From Trichobilharzia regenti (Eukaryota; Platyhelminthes; Trematoda; Strigeidida; Schistosomatidae), in NCBI GenBank assembly GCA_944472135.2, contig OX235264.1:118883809-118947808 (forward strand): 64,000 nucleotides of DNA, read 5' to 3'. The notes beneath the pieces are model-generated. The model worked only from the letters and a program-made list of their open reading frames with translations. It had not been told where the DNA came from and searched no databases. Of the stretch, positions 21,089-33,080 are shown piece by piece. The position numbers and the translations under genes are program-made. Each line of letters begins with the position of its first letter. Positions within the stretch are counted from its first letter, which is position 1.

Positions 21089-22104
21089 TAAAGGAGGGAG
21101 GGTGGCGCTAGCTGATCAGTAGATATGGTGGTGGTCACTAAGGTGAATCGCCCCATTCTGCAGGAACAGCAATATACAAATTAAAGGCTCGAGATATTTC
21201 TGATTTTTATGAGGGCTTAGATCTTTATCTTGAAAAAGATAATAGTGAACGCCTTGACAGATAATGCTTCTACCTTTAAATATATACCATTCGCTCAGCC
21301 TATTGTTGAGATGCGACCACGTGGGATCTGCACAGATTTATGGGGCATCTTATAAATTAACTTGCTGTCCATTGCCGGATCTTTAAATACCACTTCACAA
21401 TATCTTGTCTCACTTATTTTCTAATAACGTCTTTACTTGATTCTCATTATATTCCATTAAACCTAACATTTTATAGCTCTTTATGAATTTGATTCGACTT
21501 ATTCTATTCCTATTCTCTGGAGGGTACGGTTGTGCACCAAATAGAAAAAAAGACATGAAATAAAAACAACTGGCTTGAAAATAATTGTATTAAAGCCAAA
21601 AGTGGACATCATGATAGTATAAAATATAGTGGTTTCATTATACATTGCAAATGAACGTTGTCGGCCTAAGGATTAATTACTTCCCCATTCTGTTTTCGAC
21701 ATAAATGTGTTTATTAATGATATATTTCACTCACTTAATCTATTATACTTTAATGATTCACCTTAGCACTTTAACTTTTCTAAAACAGTTTTCAATCCCT
21801 TGTAAACGTTGTACTTACCTCAATATTGGTTGGTTATCGTATGCCTACAACCACGGGATGAAAAAAAAACGAAGTCGATTTTCCCTCCCAACCTGGAGGA
21901 CAACTGTACAATTCAATAACTATACGGCCTGGTTCAGACAATCAGTGTAATTATATATATCTATCAAATATTTAACTGTTGAAACATTAATTTGTAGGCA
22001 ATCTACGATTTGAGATTATATCATCCTTGATCGTGTCTGTAAAAATGGCATGCATTTTCATGTAAATTTATGTTTATATGAAAATAAATTATTATTATTA
22101 TTAT
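21089..22104 (+). mobile_element. CR1-D 3'-UTR copy inserted into CR1-E
   Basis: A 1016-bp plus-strand copy of the CR1-D 3' UTR ends in (ATT)n and is flanked by TACTG on both sides (21084-21088 and 22105-22109). Removing it and one TACTG restores the CR1-E frame as SYRPVALLPVVSK. It is inverted relative to the copy at 164-1160. Confidence 0.85.
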
Positions 22105-22584
22105 TACTGGTCTATAACTAGTGGCATTTTGCCTATTCCCAACCTTGAAGATTGGGGAAAGGATGACTCGTTTTCACTCCCTTGGCACTTTCCCCGAATC
22201 CATTGAGTGTTGGAAAGAGTCGCACAGGGGCCTACAGAGAGCTTCGACGCACTGTTTTCAGAACAGATGGACTGATGTCTTCACAACCTAGGGACTTTCC
22301 AGGTGTGAGTCGCTGTAGCTTCCTTATTACTATAGCGGGGTTTATTTGGGGTGAAGCCACTAGTTCTTCCTCCCGTGAAATAGTGGTCCACCATTTTGGT
22401 CCGTTACTGTAATACCCACATTGCTGTTTAACTGTTTGGCGAAGGCTGAACTGAATGTTTCAACGATCTCTAGACTAGTGAGATATTGACCGTTTAGCCA
22501 CGTTTCAGTGAGAATGATCATTTTGAGTTGTAGATGAGCTTGGAGATTTCGGAGTTCACCTACTTTACCTCTCAGCTCCCTCAC
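22105..22584 (-). pseudogene. CR1-E ORF2 start with most of the endonuclease deleted
   Basis: The minus frame starts with an endonuclease N-terminus (VRELRGKVGELR, ILTETWLNGQ) and then passes directly to a pre-reverse-transcriptase block (SLEIVETFSSAFAKQ). Further on, across frameshifts, comes LTPGKSLGCEDISPSVLK and, at 22105-22130, SYRPV. The catalytic half of the endonuclease is therefore absent. Confidence 0.65.
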
Positions 22585-24309
22585 ATTGCTATATAGGCAG
22601 CTGACAGTGAGTCTAACAACCTCAGTGTGTTGTGGGGTAGTTGACGTGAAACTGTCTGCTGGTGGGGGTCTTATTGTTGGGACTAGTTGGCCGATTCCGA
22701 TAGAACCGGCCCGTTGTAGTTTTTTCCCATGGATTTAGGCAGGACACTTGGGTGACGCAGACTGTTATTCTCATAACTGCATCACTCTAGTGTTACTGAG
22801 GCTCGGGGACGTAATAAAGCCTAAGTTTGCTGCCTCATTATAGTTCGGGGTCTGCTTTCGCAGCAGCGTAGGTGTCCTCCCATTTTTCCCTTGGTCTCAT
22901 ACCACCGTTGAAGTGCTATGGACAACTGCTCCGGGGAGTTGAATGTGACACTTATCATCTTTGGAGAGCTAATCAGTGTGAGATGAGTGGGGCGAGGTAT
23001 TCGGAAAATGGATATGGCTCTAGAAGCGCCAAGGGCCATCTGAGATGACAGCTCTACGTCGTGCTTGTGTTTTTTCACGAGCAGTGCCGGTTTCCAGCTC
23101 CGGAACACCATGTACCACTATAGAGGTAGGAGGCATCAGTTCCGGTGACTCCCTCGCCATTTGTCTGATAGCCCATGTTCTGTCTTGTCTCACTCTTATG
23201 CTGGAACTTCTGTCCATAGCTAGTACCTGGGCCATTAATGGTACATCTTCGGCCTCTTCGGCAGAGTCCAATGGGGATGGCTTACCCTGAGGCGTGTGGA
23301 CACCCCTGTACAGCCTGCACAATTTTGCTGAACTAATGTTCAGACCTAATTTATTGCACAGTTTGGACCACTGTTCCTGGCCAAACAGGGCCCGTTGTTC
23401 GAGCAAGCTATCCTCGCTCACAGGTTCGTTAAAGAGGATAGGAGAGTTAGACCGGCTAACCTCAAATTGGGTTTGGCATTTCGCTGCTTGCATTCCTTCA
23501 CAGCATGAACAACATTAGGCTTCACCAGGATCTAGCCAGCCTTTTTTGTGTTGCCAAGCTTGCTAGTGGATGCAATTTCGTAATTCTGTCTTCCCCTGAT
23601 GTGGGTGCAACCTTGTGAATCTTCACCTTGTGAAAATTGGCATTTCCAGTCAGCAAAACTGGTGTGTCCTTCTTACAGTCTTTGCCAAGTTTTGGCAGTG
23701 TGATGTTGGCAAGTGGGGAGCTGCATGAGACTGTGTTGGGACACAAGAGCGGTGTGTTGTTTCTGCTATCCGCAGACACGCCTTGTGGGACTATGCCAGG
23801 GCGACAAAGTGAAAAAATGTACAAAAATCACGGGCATGGGTTATTTCTCATAAACTCGTAGAATGCTTTCAGTACCTCTTTGTCACAACGGCAGTGCACC
23901 CATCGTTTGCAAATTTGCATTCAAACGCTGAGTCAGGTTTAGAAACTATGATACTATACGCCTGACATTCATCTTGCTTCCTTGATGACAGCCTTCGAGG
24001 CCTTAATAAAAATAATAAATAATTATGACGTCTTGAACGTTTCCTTCTAGGTTTGCTGTGTTTCACAAACTAGCCTTCAGTTGATGCGGGTGTAGTATCC
24101 TGTTCCCCTGGCATTGCCTGTGGCGTTTCAGTACTAGACTTTGGCAATGGAGGCGTAGTATCAAGACAGACGAAACCTACACGAGTCTTTAGGATCGGTA
24201 TGTGGGAAGGGGTTGAAGTCTCTGGGTTTTTTCCTTCTCTGGCTGAAGCCCTTGTGACTAGAGAGTATGGTGTTTTAGTGGCTTTTCCAAGGCTACTTTC
24301 GACAACCAT
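22585..24309 (-). pseudogene. CR1-E ORF1 remnant, several frameshifts
   Basis: Successive minus frames 24309-24070, 24066-23869, 23824-23522, 23493-23020 and 23111-22821 form a broken ORF1. They begin MVVESSLGKATKTPYS, include an Arg/Lys-rich stretch (KPRRKRSRRH), and end with a block like a non-LTR ORF1 domain (SPKMISVTFNSPEQLSIALQRW). It is directly upstream of ORF2. The base composition is less AT-rich than that of the neighbouring CR1 copies, so this is a separate lineage. Confidence 0.55.
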
Positions 24310-24326
24310 ATTAGCAATCAGTATGA

Positions 24327-24466
24327 GCTATAATAATAATTTTATATTTTCATAGAAACATAAATGTACATGAAAATGCATGCCATTTTTACAGGCACGA
24401 TCAAGTATGGTATAATCTCAAATCGTAGATTGCCTACAAATTAATGTTTCAACAGTTAAATATTTG

Positions 24467-24497
<31 letters not shown>

Positions 24498-24828
24498 CAC
24501 TCATTGTCTGAACCAGGCCGTATAGTTATTGAATTGTACAGTTGTCCTCCAGGTTGGGAGGGAAAATCGACTTCGTTTTTTTTTCATCCCGTGGTTGTAG
24601 GCATACGATAACCAACCAATATTGAGGTAAGTACAACGTTTACAAGGGATTGAAAACTGTTTTAGAAAAGTAAAAGTGCTAAGGTGAATCATTAAAGTAT
24701 AATAGATTAAGTGAGTGAAATATATCATTAATAAACACATTTATGTCGAAAACAGAATGGGGAAGTAATTAATCCTTAGGCCGACAACGTTCATTTGCAA
24801 AGTATAATAATGTGTAATTATGCTATAA
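24327..24828 (-). mobile_element. Short CR1-D 3'-UTR copy
   Basis: About 490 bp of the CR1-D 3' UTR with a TAATAAT tail lies just upstream of the CR1-E ORF1 start. GCTATAA at 24327-24333 and 24822-24828 is a possible target duplication. It contains a (TA)n run at about 24467-24492. Confidence 0.65.
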
Positions 24829-25190
24829 ACGAATAAGAAAACAACAGTATCTACCCAAAAGAACGGGAATAAGACTGAAAAAGTACAAGACAAGGAAAAG
24901 AAAAAATTTTCGACTTTACCTAGTGTTTTCTGGATGATCGGCTTTACATCAATCACATGGTAGATCAACAACTCTTGTTTGTCTGAACGAGTGAGGAAGA
25001 TGCTGCTACAAAAGTAGTACCTGAAGCTTTAGCAGTTGTTCGAGACAGCTGGACCTACCACACAGAGATTCAATATATAAGTAATGGTTGAATTTAATTC
25101 CCGGCTAGGGAGATCAGGTTTCCCAAGTGGACAATTCACGAAATTGGTATTTTCCGGTTAGAGGGGAAAAGCACGTCGTATTCAAGGAGC
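24829..25190. other. Unassigned, possibly CR1-E 5' UTR
   Basis: No coding domain is visible. If the preceding CR1-D copy is an insertion, the first part of this stretch would be the CR1-E 5' leader. Confidence 0.3.
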
Positions 25191-26115
25191 ACGCTAGTCA
25201 GATCCAAAGTTCTTGGCCCTATTCTATTCCTCTTATTTATAAATGACATAGTCTCTGTAATCAAGTACGGCAAGCCATACCTTTATGGAGATGATCTCAA
25301 GATAGTATATGATTATGGGTATGGTGAAATGAGCGTCGAAAGCAAGATCCAACAAGACTTAAACGATCTAGGCGATTGGCGCGAAAAGTGGCAACTGAAT
25401 TTCAACCCAGACAAGTGCGGTATAAGCCAACTTGGACACTGGAAACCGATAATGTGCCTATATATGTACGGTAAGCTCCTCTCAAAACTTAACACGGTCA
25501 CAGATCTCGGGATAACACTCAGATTTATCCTTTTCCGATCATGCAAATAAGGTTGTATCTGACTGTAAACGACTTACTGGTTTTGTACTGCGTAACTTCT
25601 ACACCCAAGAAGCAAGATTGGCTATATATAGGACATGTATCCGTCCCAAACTTGAATATTGTGCTCTTCTATTTAGTAACCTCAGGTCTGTAGAGAGAAA
25701 AAAAATCGAAAGTGTCCAGAGATTCCTCACGAAACGCATAATAGGGTTTGACTAGCAAGTGGATTGTGTCGACAGATGTAACCGTCCGAAGTTAGAATCT
25801 CTGTGGTTAAAAAGAGTGAAGTACAACTTATTTCTACTCTTCAAAGTCACTAGGAAACATAATTATAGTAACTCATCCATAACGTGGGAAAATATTAAAT
25901 CATATCAACTGCAAAACTACAACTACCTTGTCAAGGTGGCTACCGACAGAAAATCCATTAGGGCAAACTTTTTTCACCATTAAATGTTGCACTCTTTGGA
26001 ACCCACTTCCACCTGAAATTATATGTTGTGAAAACCCGATGGTTCAAACGGAGCCTGGAAAATCACATTAACATGTCCACCCTAGCTCGTCTAAAAGATC
26101 ACAACTGTTGGTAGA
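25191..26115 (+). pseudogene. CR1-D-like reverse transcriptase, C-terminal half, broken
   Basis: The plus strand reads VLGPILFLLFINDIVS, LYGDDLKIVYDY, WREKWQLNFNPDKCG, TDLGI, then (after frameshifts) GFVLRNFYT, CIRPKLEYC, VQRFLTKRIIGFD, WLKRVKYNLFLLF, NYNYLVKVATD and STLARLKDHNCW before the stop. The catalytic box is YGDD where the relatives at 4203 and 12105 have FADD. At least three frameshifts or stops show it is dead. Confidence 0.75.
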
Positions 26116-26950
26116 ACGGAAATTGAAGGCCAGTCCAGTCTTCAGTATAGTCCCTTACGTATAACTCGACTCAAATACTTACGCAGCGAACGTTTAACTA
26201 ATTTACTGATTTCTATTCTCTATAATTTCCACTAAGTTATGTTGGTATAAATAACTCTCGAAATAATTATACTAGCAATCACACTTTTTAATATTTTACA
26301 TTTTTATATACAGTTAATAATGCAATGCTATTTTTTGTGTCGAAATGACTTGACTCAGTCAATAGCTACCTTTTCTCATATACTTTTCTAAACCGTAGAA
26401 TTTGTATAATAATTTGCTGTATTTTTAACATTATATAAGTTGAAGGGTTACTTTGCTATGTCTAATGCATACCGTACGAAAATCAGTCATTAAAATTTGC
26501 ACAACTAGCTCTATTAACCGGCTAGTTTCTTCAGCATCATAATGGATAATTTTATCACTAATTGTTCCACTACAAATTTTACTATGCTGAATAGACTATA
26601 ACTTATTTGCTGTAATGCAGGCTACTTCTATACTTTATACTTCTTAAACCAAACGCGTTCATAAAAAACACTTGTATACACGTATGCATGTATAAAGGTG
26701 ATATTGCTAAGAATGTCCTCAGATGTCGATGTATCCGGTGACCCAATAGAAAGCATTTGTCATGAAGGCTATTGATGTGCAGCATACTATTTGACTGCGA
26801 CGGGCTCAAGGCTATGCAGTGCTGCAACTAAAGTTATCGCAAAAAGTCTCAGAGCCTAAAAGGTGGGAGGTTAGCTCATGCTGATCAGCAAATATGGTAG
26901 TGGTCACAAATGTGAATCGCTCCGATCTGTAGGACAGTAACGGGCACTTT
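26116..26950 (+). mobile_element. CR1-D-like 3' UTR, truncated
   Basis: AT-rich non-coding sequence follows the reverse transcriptase and matches the inverse of about 1080-1920 in places (AGTCTCAGAGC; GCTGATCAGCAAATATGGTA). It stops near 26950 before the usual tail. Confidence 0.55.
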
Positions 26951-27599
26951 TTGACAGCTCAAGAATTAAACATTAGTCTGCGACCTCAACAAAAAATAAT
27001 AAGGGTTGTACAGATCTAAAAAGCATTTTGCTCCTACTGTCTACAAGCCTGTTCAGATTCTTGTCAAGATGCTACCCATTGGGCCCTACAGAAATTCGTA
27101 CGCAAAACGCACACTAATCATGTCTGTTATTGTTATCTCTTCTTTTGTTAACAACTTTTGGGGACTAACTGGTGAAAAGATCAACTCCATTTCTAGTAGT
27201 AACATGGTCTCAACACACCACGTACTACGAGCAACAACAATCCTAGCACCACTCCTTTTGGATTCAACTTAAGCCACGACAGTCGATTGGCGAGATAAAC
27301 TACTACCGAAGACCAGGCACTTTAACCTCACAATCAAGAAGCGAGAACAAAGAAATCAAGCTGGTTTACACTAGTTCGTAAAAATGACATTGGATGGCCA
27401 GCGGAATCCTATTTTTAGGTACATCTCTGCAGTGCCGGATGTATACTCTTCTACATAAAGTATGACGAAAGATTTCTTCAGAAAAGCATTCTAAAAATTA
27501 AAGTCAACTACACTTATTTAGCAAGGATAACACTTGTTGATATGCTTGAAATTTCACATATCTGACCTTGCGCGATTACAGTTTGTAGGTCGTCTGAGG
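26951..27599. other. Upstream region of the BAR-RhoGAP gene
   Basis: No repeat family was recognised. This should hold the promoter and 5' UTR of the gene that starts at 27600. GCGCGATTACAG at 27569-27580 could be a splice or spliced-leader acceptor, but its pyrimidine tract is weak. Confidence 0.35.
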
Positions 27600-27756
27600 A
27601 TGCCCGTGCTAAGCCCGTTGGAATTTCGTGATTGTGTTGTGGATAGTCCAAACTTCAGAAAAGCTTTGTCAGACCATGAGGCTGACTTAAAAACGGCGAA
27701 CAGAAAAGTTAAAAATGTATTGGTGAACACCAGAAGAGTGTTTGAAGCTATGGAGA
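27600..27756 (+). CDS. GRAF/oligophrenin-like BAR-RhoGAP, exon 1 (coding part)
   Basis: Proteins of this family (human ARHGAP26, ARHGAP10, ARHGAP42, OPHN1) bind curved membranes through an N-terminal BAR-PH region and switch off Rho GTPases through a GAP domain. The exon encodes 52 residues beginning MPVLSPLEFRDCVVDSPNFR, matching the family pattern LEFxDCxxDSPxFR, then HEADLKTANRKVK, the first BAR helix. ATG 27600 gives the usual short leader before the LEF block; an in-frame frame opens earlier at 27534 but extends beyond the family N-terminus. The exon ends at 27756 before GTAAGC, leaving one base of a codon, which fits exon 2 exactly. PH, GAP and SH3 parts must lie to the right of the window. 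Confidence 0.85.
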
Positions 27757-27769
27757 GTAAGCTATGAGT

Positions 27770-29090
27770 GATATATTAGTTTGAATTTTATTCATTTGTT
27801 AAATATTTCGACTATGAAGTTGGATTAATTATCAAGTGGATTTACGAAAATCGTCAGTCTCTTAATTGCCTGTATATTTCAGTCAGTGAAGAAAGAATGC
27901 TAGCTAAAATTTAAGCTAAAGTTGAGCAATTAAGTGCTGAAATTTTCTGGAAAAAAAGCAATATATACGCTAAAATAACGTGGCTAGTCCGGAATATAGC
28001 ATAGAATGCTATTTAGTGTGTAGATTTGTTCTACTTCAGCATATTTGGATTATATACTCATAATAGTAGGTTTTACCAGCATAATATTTGCATTGTTGGA
28101 AAGTCAGGTAAACGTACAATGGGTAAATGCAGCTACAAAAGCGTATACGGCCTTTCAGAGAAGTGTTATTAGAATCTTATCAGTAGTTAAATTTCGTCTT
28201 AATATTTCCAGAAATTATATCTATTAGTTTTGACATGTGAGAGTGCTTCATAATCGTGTACTGCATTACGAGAGGTATATTTACTTTCGTTTACCTTAGG
28301 AATCCTTAATTACTTAATTAATCATCATTTAATTGTTTTCTCTTCGACGCAAACTTGTCCATTGTAGTACCATTTTCTTTTTGTTCACTTACTTTAAGTG
28401 TGGCCTATGAAGGTGCATGAACTGGAACTAATACATAACTTTGTCACGTATGTTTATTTTCCACTCGAAAACTCATAATACTTATTCCCAAGTCACAAAG
28501 TGCAAAGGTGTTTTAAGTTTAAGGTTTAACAAAATTTCTTCCAGTTCACTCCACTCTATATTGGGATTGATAAAAGCAAATTTTTACATAGTAGTCTTTG
28601 AAATGGAGTGTAGGAAGCACATGTGATTTCAATGCAATTTGAGTTCAGATGATGGTGTTAAAGTAATACTATTAATAACATGGGTATGGATCTGAAGCAT
28701 TATTCATAAAACAGAATAGAAACATAACGGAGAGACTTTTGAGTTTATGAAGATGGCGTAGATGTGTGTTGTTGCGACCAGTTAGGCGGTACGTTAGCTT
28801 AGGTTTCAGTGTATTGAGTTCTATAATTACATTTAACTCAGTTTAGAAAACGGGCGATGGTGTCGAGTTTTAATATGGAATTATAATCCAAGCGTAATCA
28901 GCTATGAAACTCATCTTTGCATGTTGTCACGGAATAACACGTATATACACCAGTTCGGTAGGTGGAAGTTTACTATGCTCTCGAATAACACACATTACTA
29001 GCATGGAACTGTCCACTTACTAGTGATGATTATATATTTTCTTTGGTCGTTATTAGAAAATCATTTCGCTTACGGGTGTCAGCGGTTCAA
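27770..29090. other. Intron sequence without recognised repeats
   Basis: AT-rich sequence with only short accidental frames. I see nothing to name. Confidence 0.4.
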
Positions 29091-29094
29091 ATTG

Positions 29095-29328
29095 TAAAGA
29101 TAGTAGGGTTTTGTGACCTCTGTTAATCCTTGCAATATATACCTCTGCTGAGATCTAGCTGCTCTTTGAAAGCGTTCACCTATGGTGCTGATACTACTGA
29201 ATCGGGTAAGGAATTCCAGTCATTTACTGCTCTGTGAACGAATCTAAATTCCACACGTATTTCATTGGTCCTTGGTTTGAGCTATTTTTTGTGGTGATCT
29301 TGTAAATGTATGCTAGAGGGGGGAATGT
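29095..29328 (-). pseudogene. CR1-F reverse transcriptase C-terminus, distal piece
   Basis: The minus strand reads FRFVHRAVNDWNSLPDSVVSAP and FKEQLDL, the usual CR1 ending. It is the continuation of 30992-31246, split by an RTE-1 insertion. This is one of the few CR1 remnants in intron 1. Confidence 0.65.
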
Positions 29329-30991
29329 CTGTCTGTCTGTCTGTTTTCGACATAGAACTTTGCACAAATGTGCGGAAGTTCAAGTCGCCACACTCCGTGT
29401 AGCACGCGAAGCAAGAGAAGAAAGTACAAGAAAAGCATAATAGAAACAGTGAGCAGAGGTGTGAGACAAAGGAGTAATAACGAAGAACAAAACAGTTTCA
29501 TTGGAGATCATAAGTCACAAGGAGTGGATGCATCTGCGCCACTGAGAACGATTTTGAGCCATGTCACCAATTGTTTCCAACCATTGATTTTTACCGTCCC
29601 GAGGACCCCAGCCTGGAAGTCTACACCTTCCTACGCGGCTTAGACCAACTGTTGTGGATTTCACTGACTGGTGCCAAGTTTTTGTTTGACCGCCGCTAGC
29701 TTTTTTCCAGCCTGACCCTATATCCGCTAACATTGCTCGTCGAGGGAGGCGATGGCTTGGCATACGTAACACATGTCTTAACCGTCTCAGTCTTTGTAAC
29801 TTCACGACTTCGTCGATTGATTTCCCCTGTTTACCTAGCACTCGACGCCTAACTTCAATGTTGCTCACCTTATTATGCCACTTTACACGGGAAATAGACC
29901 GGAGGCACCTATGATCAAAGACAGCTAGTCTTTTCATGTCTTCCACTCTCAGTGGCCAGGTCTCACAACCATAAAGGAGGACGGAGCGGACTGATGAGCA
30001 GTACACCCGCCCTTTGGTCGATAGTCGAACATCTCGTCTACGCCAGAGTCGGCGTAAACTGGCAAATGCGGAACGAGCCCCTGTATCCGTGTTGAGATTT
30101 CGTCAGAGATCAGCCCGTTGGGGCTGATGGTACTTCCCAAATAAGTGAAGCGGTCAACGTGCTCTACCACTTCACTCCCTATTTTTAAACTAGGCGTCAA
30201 TGTAGTCCACAGTCCTGTAACATCATCTTGCATTTGGCGGGAGCGAATCGCATGCCAAACATTCATAGATTGCGGCTCATGGTGTTTAGAAGACTCTGCA
30301 TTTTGTCAGCGTCTTCGCCTAGAAGGACTATATCGTCTGCATATTCCAAGTCAACGAGATTATTCCCTGACGGTAACAAGTCAATCCCTGAGTCGCTGAA
30401 GTCACCTAGGGTTAAGTCCATTAACACATCTATGATAAGGTTGAATAGAAAAGGAGATAATGGGCATCCTTGACGGACACCACTGGTCGTCATCAGTTCA
30501 GATGGCAGCTCGCCGTAAGCCCTCACCTGGCTGTATGAGTACGAGTAGAGTTCCTTAATCAGTGCAATATATTTTCTCGGAATTCCCTTTACAGCCAAGC
30601 ATCTCCAGAGAACTTCTCGATCGACAGAGTCGAATGCTGCCTTTAGGTCAAGAAATATAATGACTGTTGGACGCCGGTAGGAATGCCTATGTTCTAGAAT
30701 CTGTCGGAGGGTGAAGATATGATCAATACACCCTCTTCCTGGTCTAAAGCCTGCCTGTCTCTCTCGTGTTTGTGCCTCCTGAGCACCACTTAGTCTACGC
30801 ATGATTATTGAGCCTAAGACTTTAGATACTATATTAGTCAAGCTAATCCCTCTGTGATTATCACAGGAAGACTTGTCTCCCTTCTTGTATATGGGGATAA
30901 TCAGTGACTTACACCAACCCGATGGGACTTCTTCTGATTCCCAGACGCTGCCTAGTACCCCAGTTAATCCAGACAGTAAGCTGTCTCCGCC
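29329..30991 (-). mobile_element. RTE-1 copy, 5'-truncated, with 10-bp target duplication
   Basis: GGGGGAATGT occurs at 29319-29328 and 30992-31001 on either side of this 1663-bp minus copy. The tail is (CTGT)n on the plus strand. Coding parts are the reverse transcriptase (30841-30263, open further upstream) and the C-terminus (30006-29515). Confidence 0.85.
29515..30990 (-). pseudogene. RTE-1 reverse transcriptase, broken
   Basis: Blocks visible on the minus strand are IIPIYKKGDKSSCDNHRGI, RQAGFRPGRGCIDHIF, FLDLKAAFDSVDR, TSGVRQGCPLSPFLFNLI and LEYADDIVLLGEDADKM (catalytic YADD). An in-frame TGA at about 30260 stands where relatives have CGA (NLRMF). Frameshifts follow, then the C-terminus resumes with VLLYGCETWPLRVEDMKRL, DHRCLRSISR and LPRRAMLADIGSGWKKASG to the stop. 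It is close to the RTE elements described as SR2-like in schistosomes. The endonuclease is missing through 5' truncation. Confidence 0.8.
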
Positions 30992-31246
30992 GGGGGAATG
31001 TTAGAAAGGTCAATCCCCAATTCACCCTTTAATATACAATATGCAGGAGTTAAGTCACCTCTCCGACTTCGGTATGATAATGGGAAGAGATTTCAATGCC
31101 CCATGATTTTCTCATAAGGAAGGTGTGAGATGCCACTGACTAATTTGGTGCTTGCCCTCTTGACTCTTTCCAAGTTACTTAATTCCTCATTGAAGCAAAA
31201 CTCACCGCTTGCATGCAGTATTCTAGATATGTTGCGTTGAGTACTG
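30992..31246 (-). pseudogene. CR1-F reverse transcriptase C-terminus, proximal piece
   Basis: The minus strand reads FNEELSNLERVKRASTKLVS, SHLPYEKIMGH, a stop, then NLFPLSYRSRRGDLTPAYCI and GELGIDLSN, after which the RTE-1 insertion begins. The piece at 29095-29328 continues the same frame. Confidence 0.65.
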
Positions 31247-31858
31247 TGAACAAGAGTGGTTATTTTTTTGAAATTTCAAACTATCATTTATTCGTTTACC
31301 TTACATCTTGTGTAGATAAACCAATACCATCTTGATTTGATTACTCACTGAAGACTTAAAGTGGGAGTATTTGTCGTTAAAGTGTAGAAAAATTTCATAT
31401 TCCTCCATCAACTTTATTTTGATGTCCACTAAAATCAAACCGATAAGTCAGTTTAGCTGTTTGCGTTAAAATGCATCAATTCATATCTTGACACTTCGAA
31501 AAAGCACATAAAAGCATGATAGAAGTAGATTAATACTAGAATCGACAGCTGCGTATTGGAAGAAATAATTTAGCGAAGAATGATGAAGTAATTCAGAATT
31601 TCTAAGACGATTATGGGTGGAGACTTATCTTTTACGATGGGTGATTATTAATCATTTTGTGGAAAGCCATTAGTTATAGCGTAGTGAGGATGAAAGTCTT
31701 ACCGATTGTACTTCCATACTTAGGTCAAGCTAACAGTTAATGTGTTTATGGATTATCGCTATAGTTTGGTTTGAACTTACTTTACTCATCTTCAGCTCAA
31801 TCTTACTTCTACTAACTTTTGTCGTCTAAAGAAGTAGTTGTATTATTATTTACTATTA
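31247..31858. other. Intron sequence without recognised repeats
   Basis: AT-rich, no motif recognised. Confidence 0.35.
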
Positions 31859-32530
31859 TTTCCTTTAATTCCTAGAGGAACATATGGCTTCAGCCTCACG
31901 TCTCCATTGCGTTCGGTTCTCTGCTAAAGTTTTCACCTGGCTCCAAGTCTGCCCACATGCTTTCATTTCCTCTTCACATGACCTCCTCCAAGTCACCCTC
32001 GAAATGACGACCAACTAACTCGCCGCTTCCCTTTCGGGTTCTACTCGAGCGATGGCCTGGCGTGTGAATGATGTCACCTGATAGTCTCCTCAGAGTTTGG
32101 CCGATCCACCTCCATTTCCTCCTGAATAATTGTTGCACAATTGGTCCCTGGTTGGTTTGCTCCTAGAGATCCCTATTGTTTACCTTTTCCGGCCATCTGA
32201 TCTTGAGTATTGAGTGAAGACAACTGTTGATGGTCTGTAGTTTGTTTGAGGTGTTCTTCATGACGCGCCATGTCTCTGATGCATAAAGTAGCACTGACTT
32301 CACATTAGAGTTGTAAATCTGGATCTTATTTTCATTTTCGTGCTGAGGAGTGCTGTTGACTTCCACACAGGCTTGATAGTAATGACAGCCTGTCTTGCTT
32401 TCCCTATCCTCACTGTGATATCTTCGTCAGTTCCGCCCGTAGTTGAAAGAGGTAGTTGTGCTAGATGTTTATTGCACATATCAGTCATTTCGATCAATGT
32501 GGATTTCCAATCTTATCGATTGAATTGTGT
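31859..32530 (-). mobile_element. RTE-2 copy a, C-terminal fragment
   Basis: The minus strand has VKSVLLYASETWRVMKNTSN, LQTINSCLHSILKIRWPEKV, a stop, then in another frame NQGPIVQQLFRRKWRWIGQT and LEEVM, and a tail TTCCTCTAGGAATTAAAGGAAATAATAG. The first 502 bp (31859-32360) are identical to 34499-35000. Confidence 0.75.
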
Positions 32531-33080
32531 CTAATGTCAGTATTATTTACCATGTTACTTCACTTGTACAATTGAAATGACTGAATTCCTGTCACTTTTA
32601 TGTTTCATTGCAGTATAATCGGATAGAGAAAGCTATTGCACAGCAGACATACCTTTTGATGACTAGAACTAAGTCTGGAAAAAACTTTAATTATGATCAA
32701 AATCATGCATGAAACTGGTATATAAACCTATAATCTGAATATTGAGGGAAAGTGGATGTATGTTGGTTAAAATCCATAAGGGAGCCAAAATTGATAATTG
32801 GAAGCGGTGACTATAATACCACATATGCATACACCTCCTATTGTTTCTTATTTAGTGGTATGAAATTCTATGACTAGTTGGAGTATTGTTTACTGTTTTG
32901 ACTGTTTTGTGTTGGTTATTAAATTGTAAGAAATTAAATCATCTTCATTGTATATCAAGTCCTCTCTGGTTGTCTATATTTTGAAGGCTGTTGTTAATAA
33001 TGTTGCTGAAGCAGTCGGCTTCATGCTTCAAACTTAAAAAAAATAATTGAATTCAGGTTGGTTCTTACTACTTCAATCGA
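32531..33080. other. Intron sequence without recognised repeats
   Basis: No repeat recognised. TTTCATTGCAG at 32602-32612 looks like a splice acceptor, but no exon is needed between exons 1 and 2. Confidence 0.35.

Noticed and set aside
32602..32700. A good splice acceptor followed by an open frame, a possible extra exon of the BAR-RhoGAP gene
   Set aside because: Exons 1 and 2 join in phase and reproduce the family sequence without it. An alternative exon cannot be excluded but has no positive evidence.
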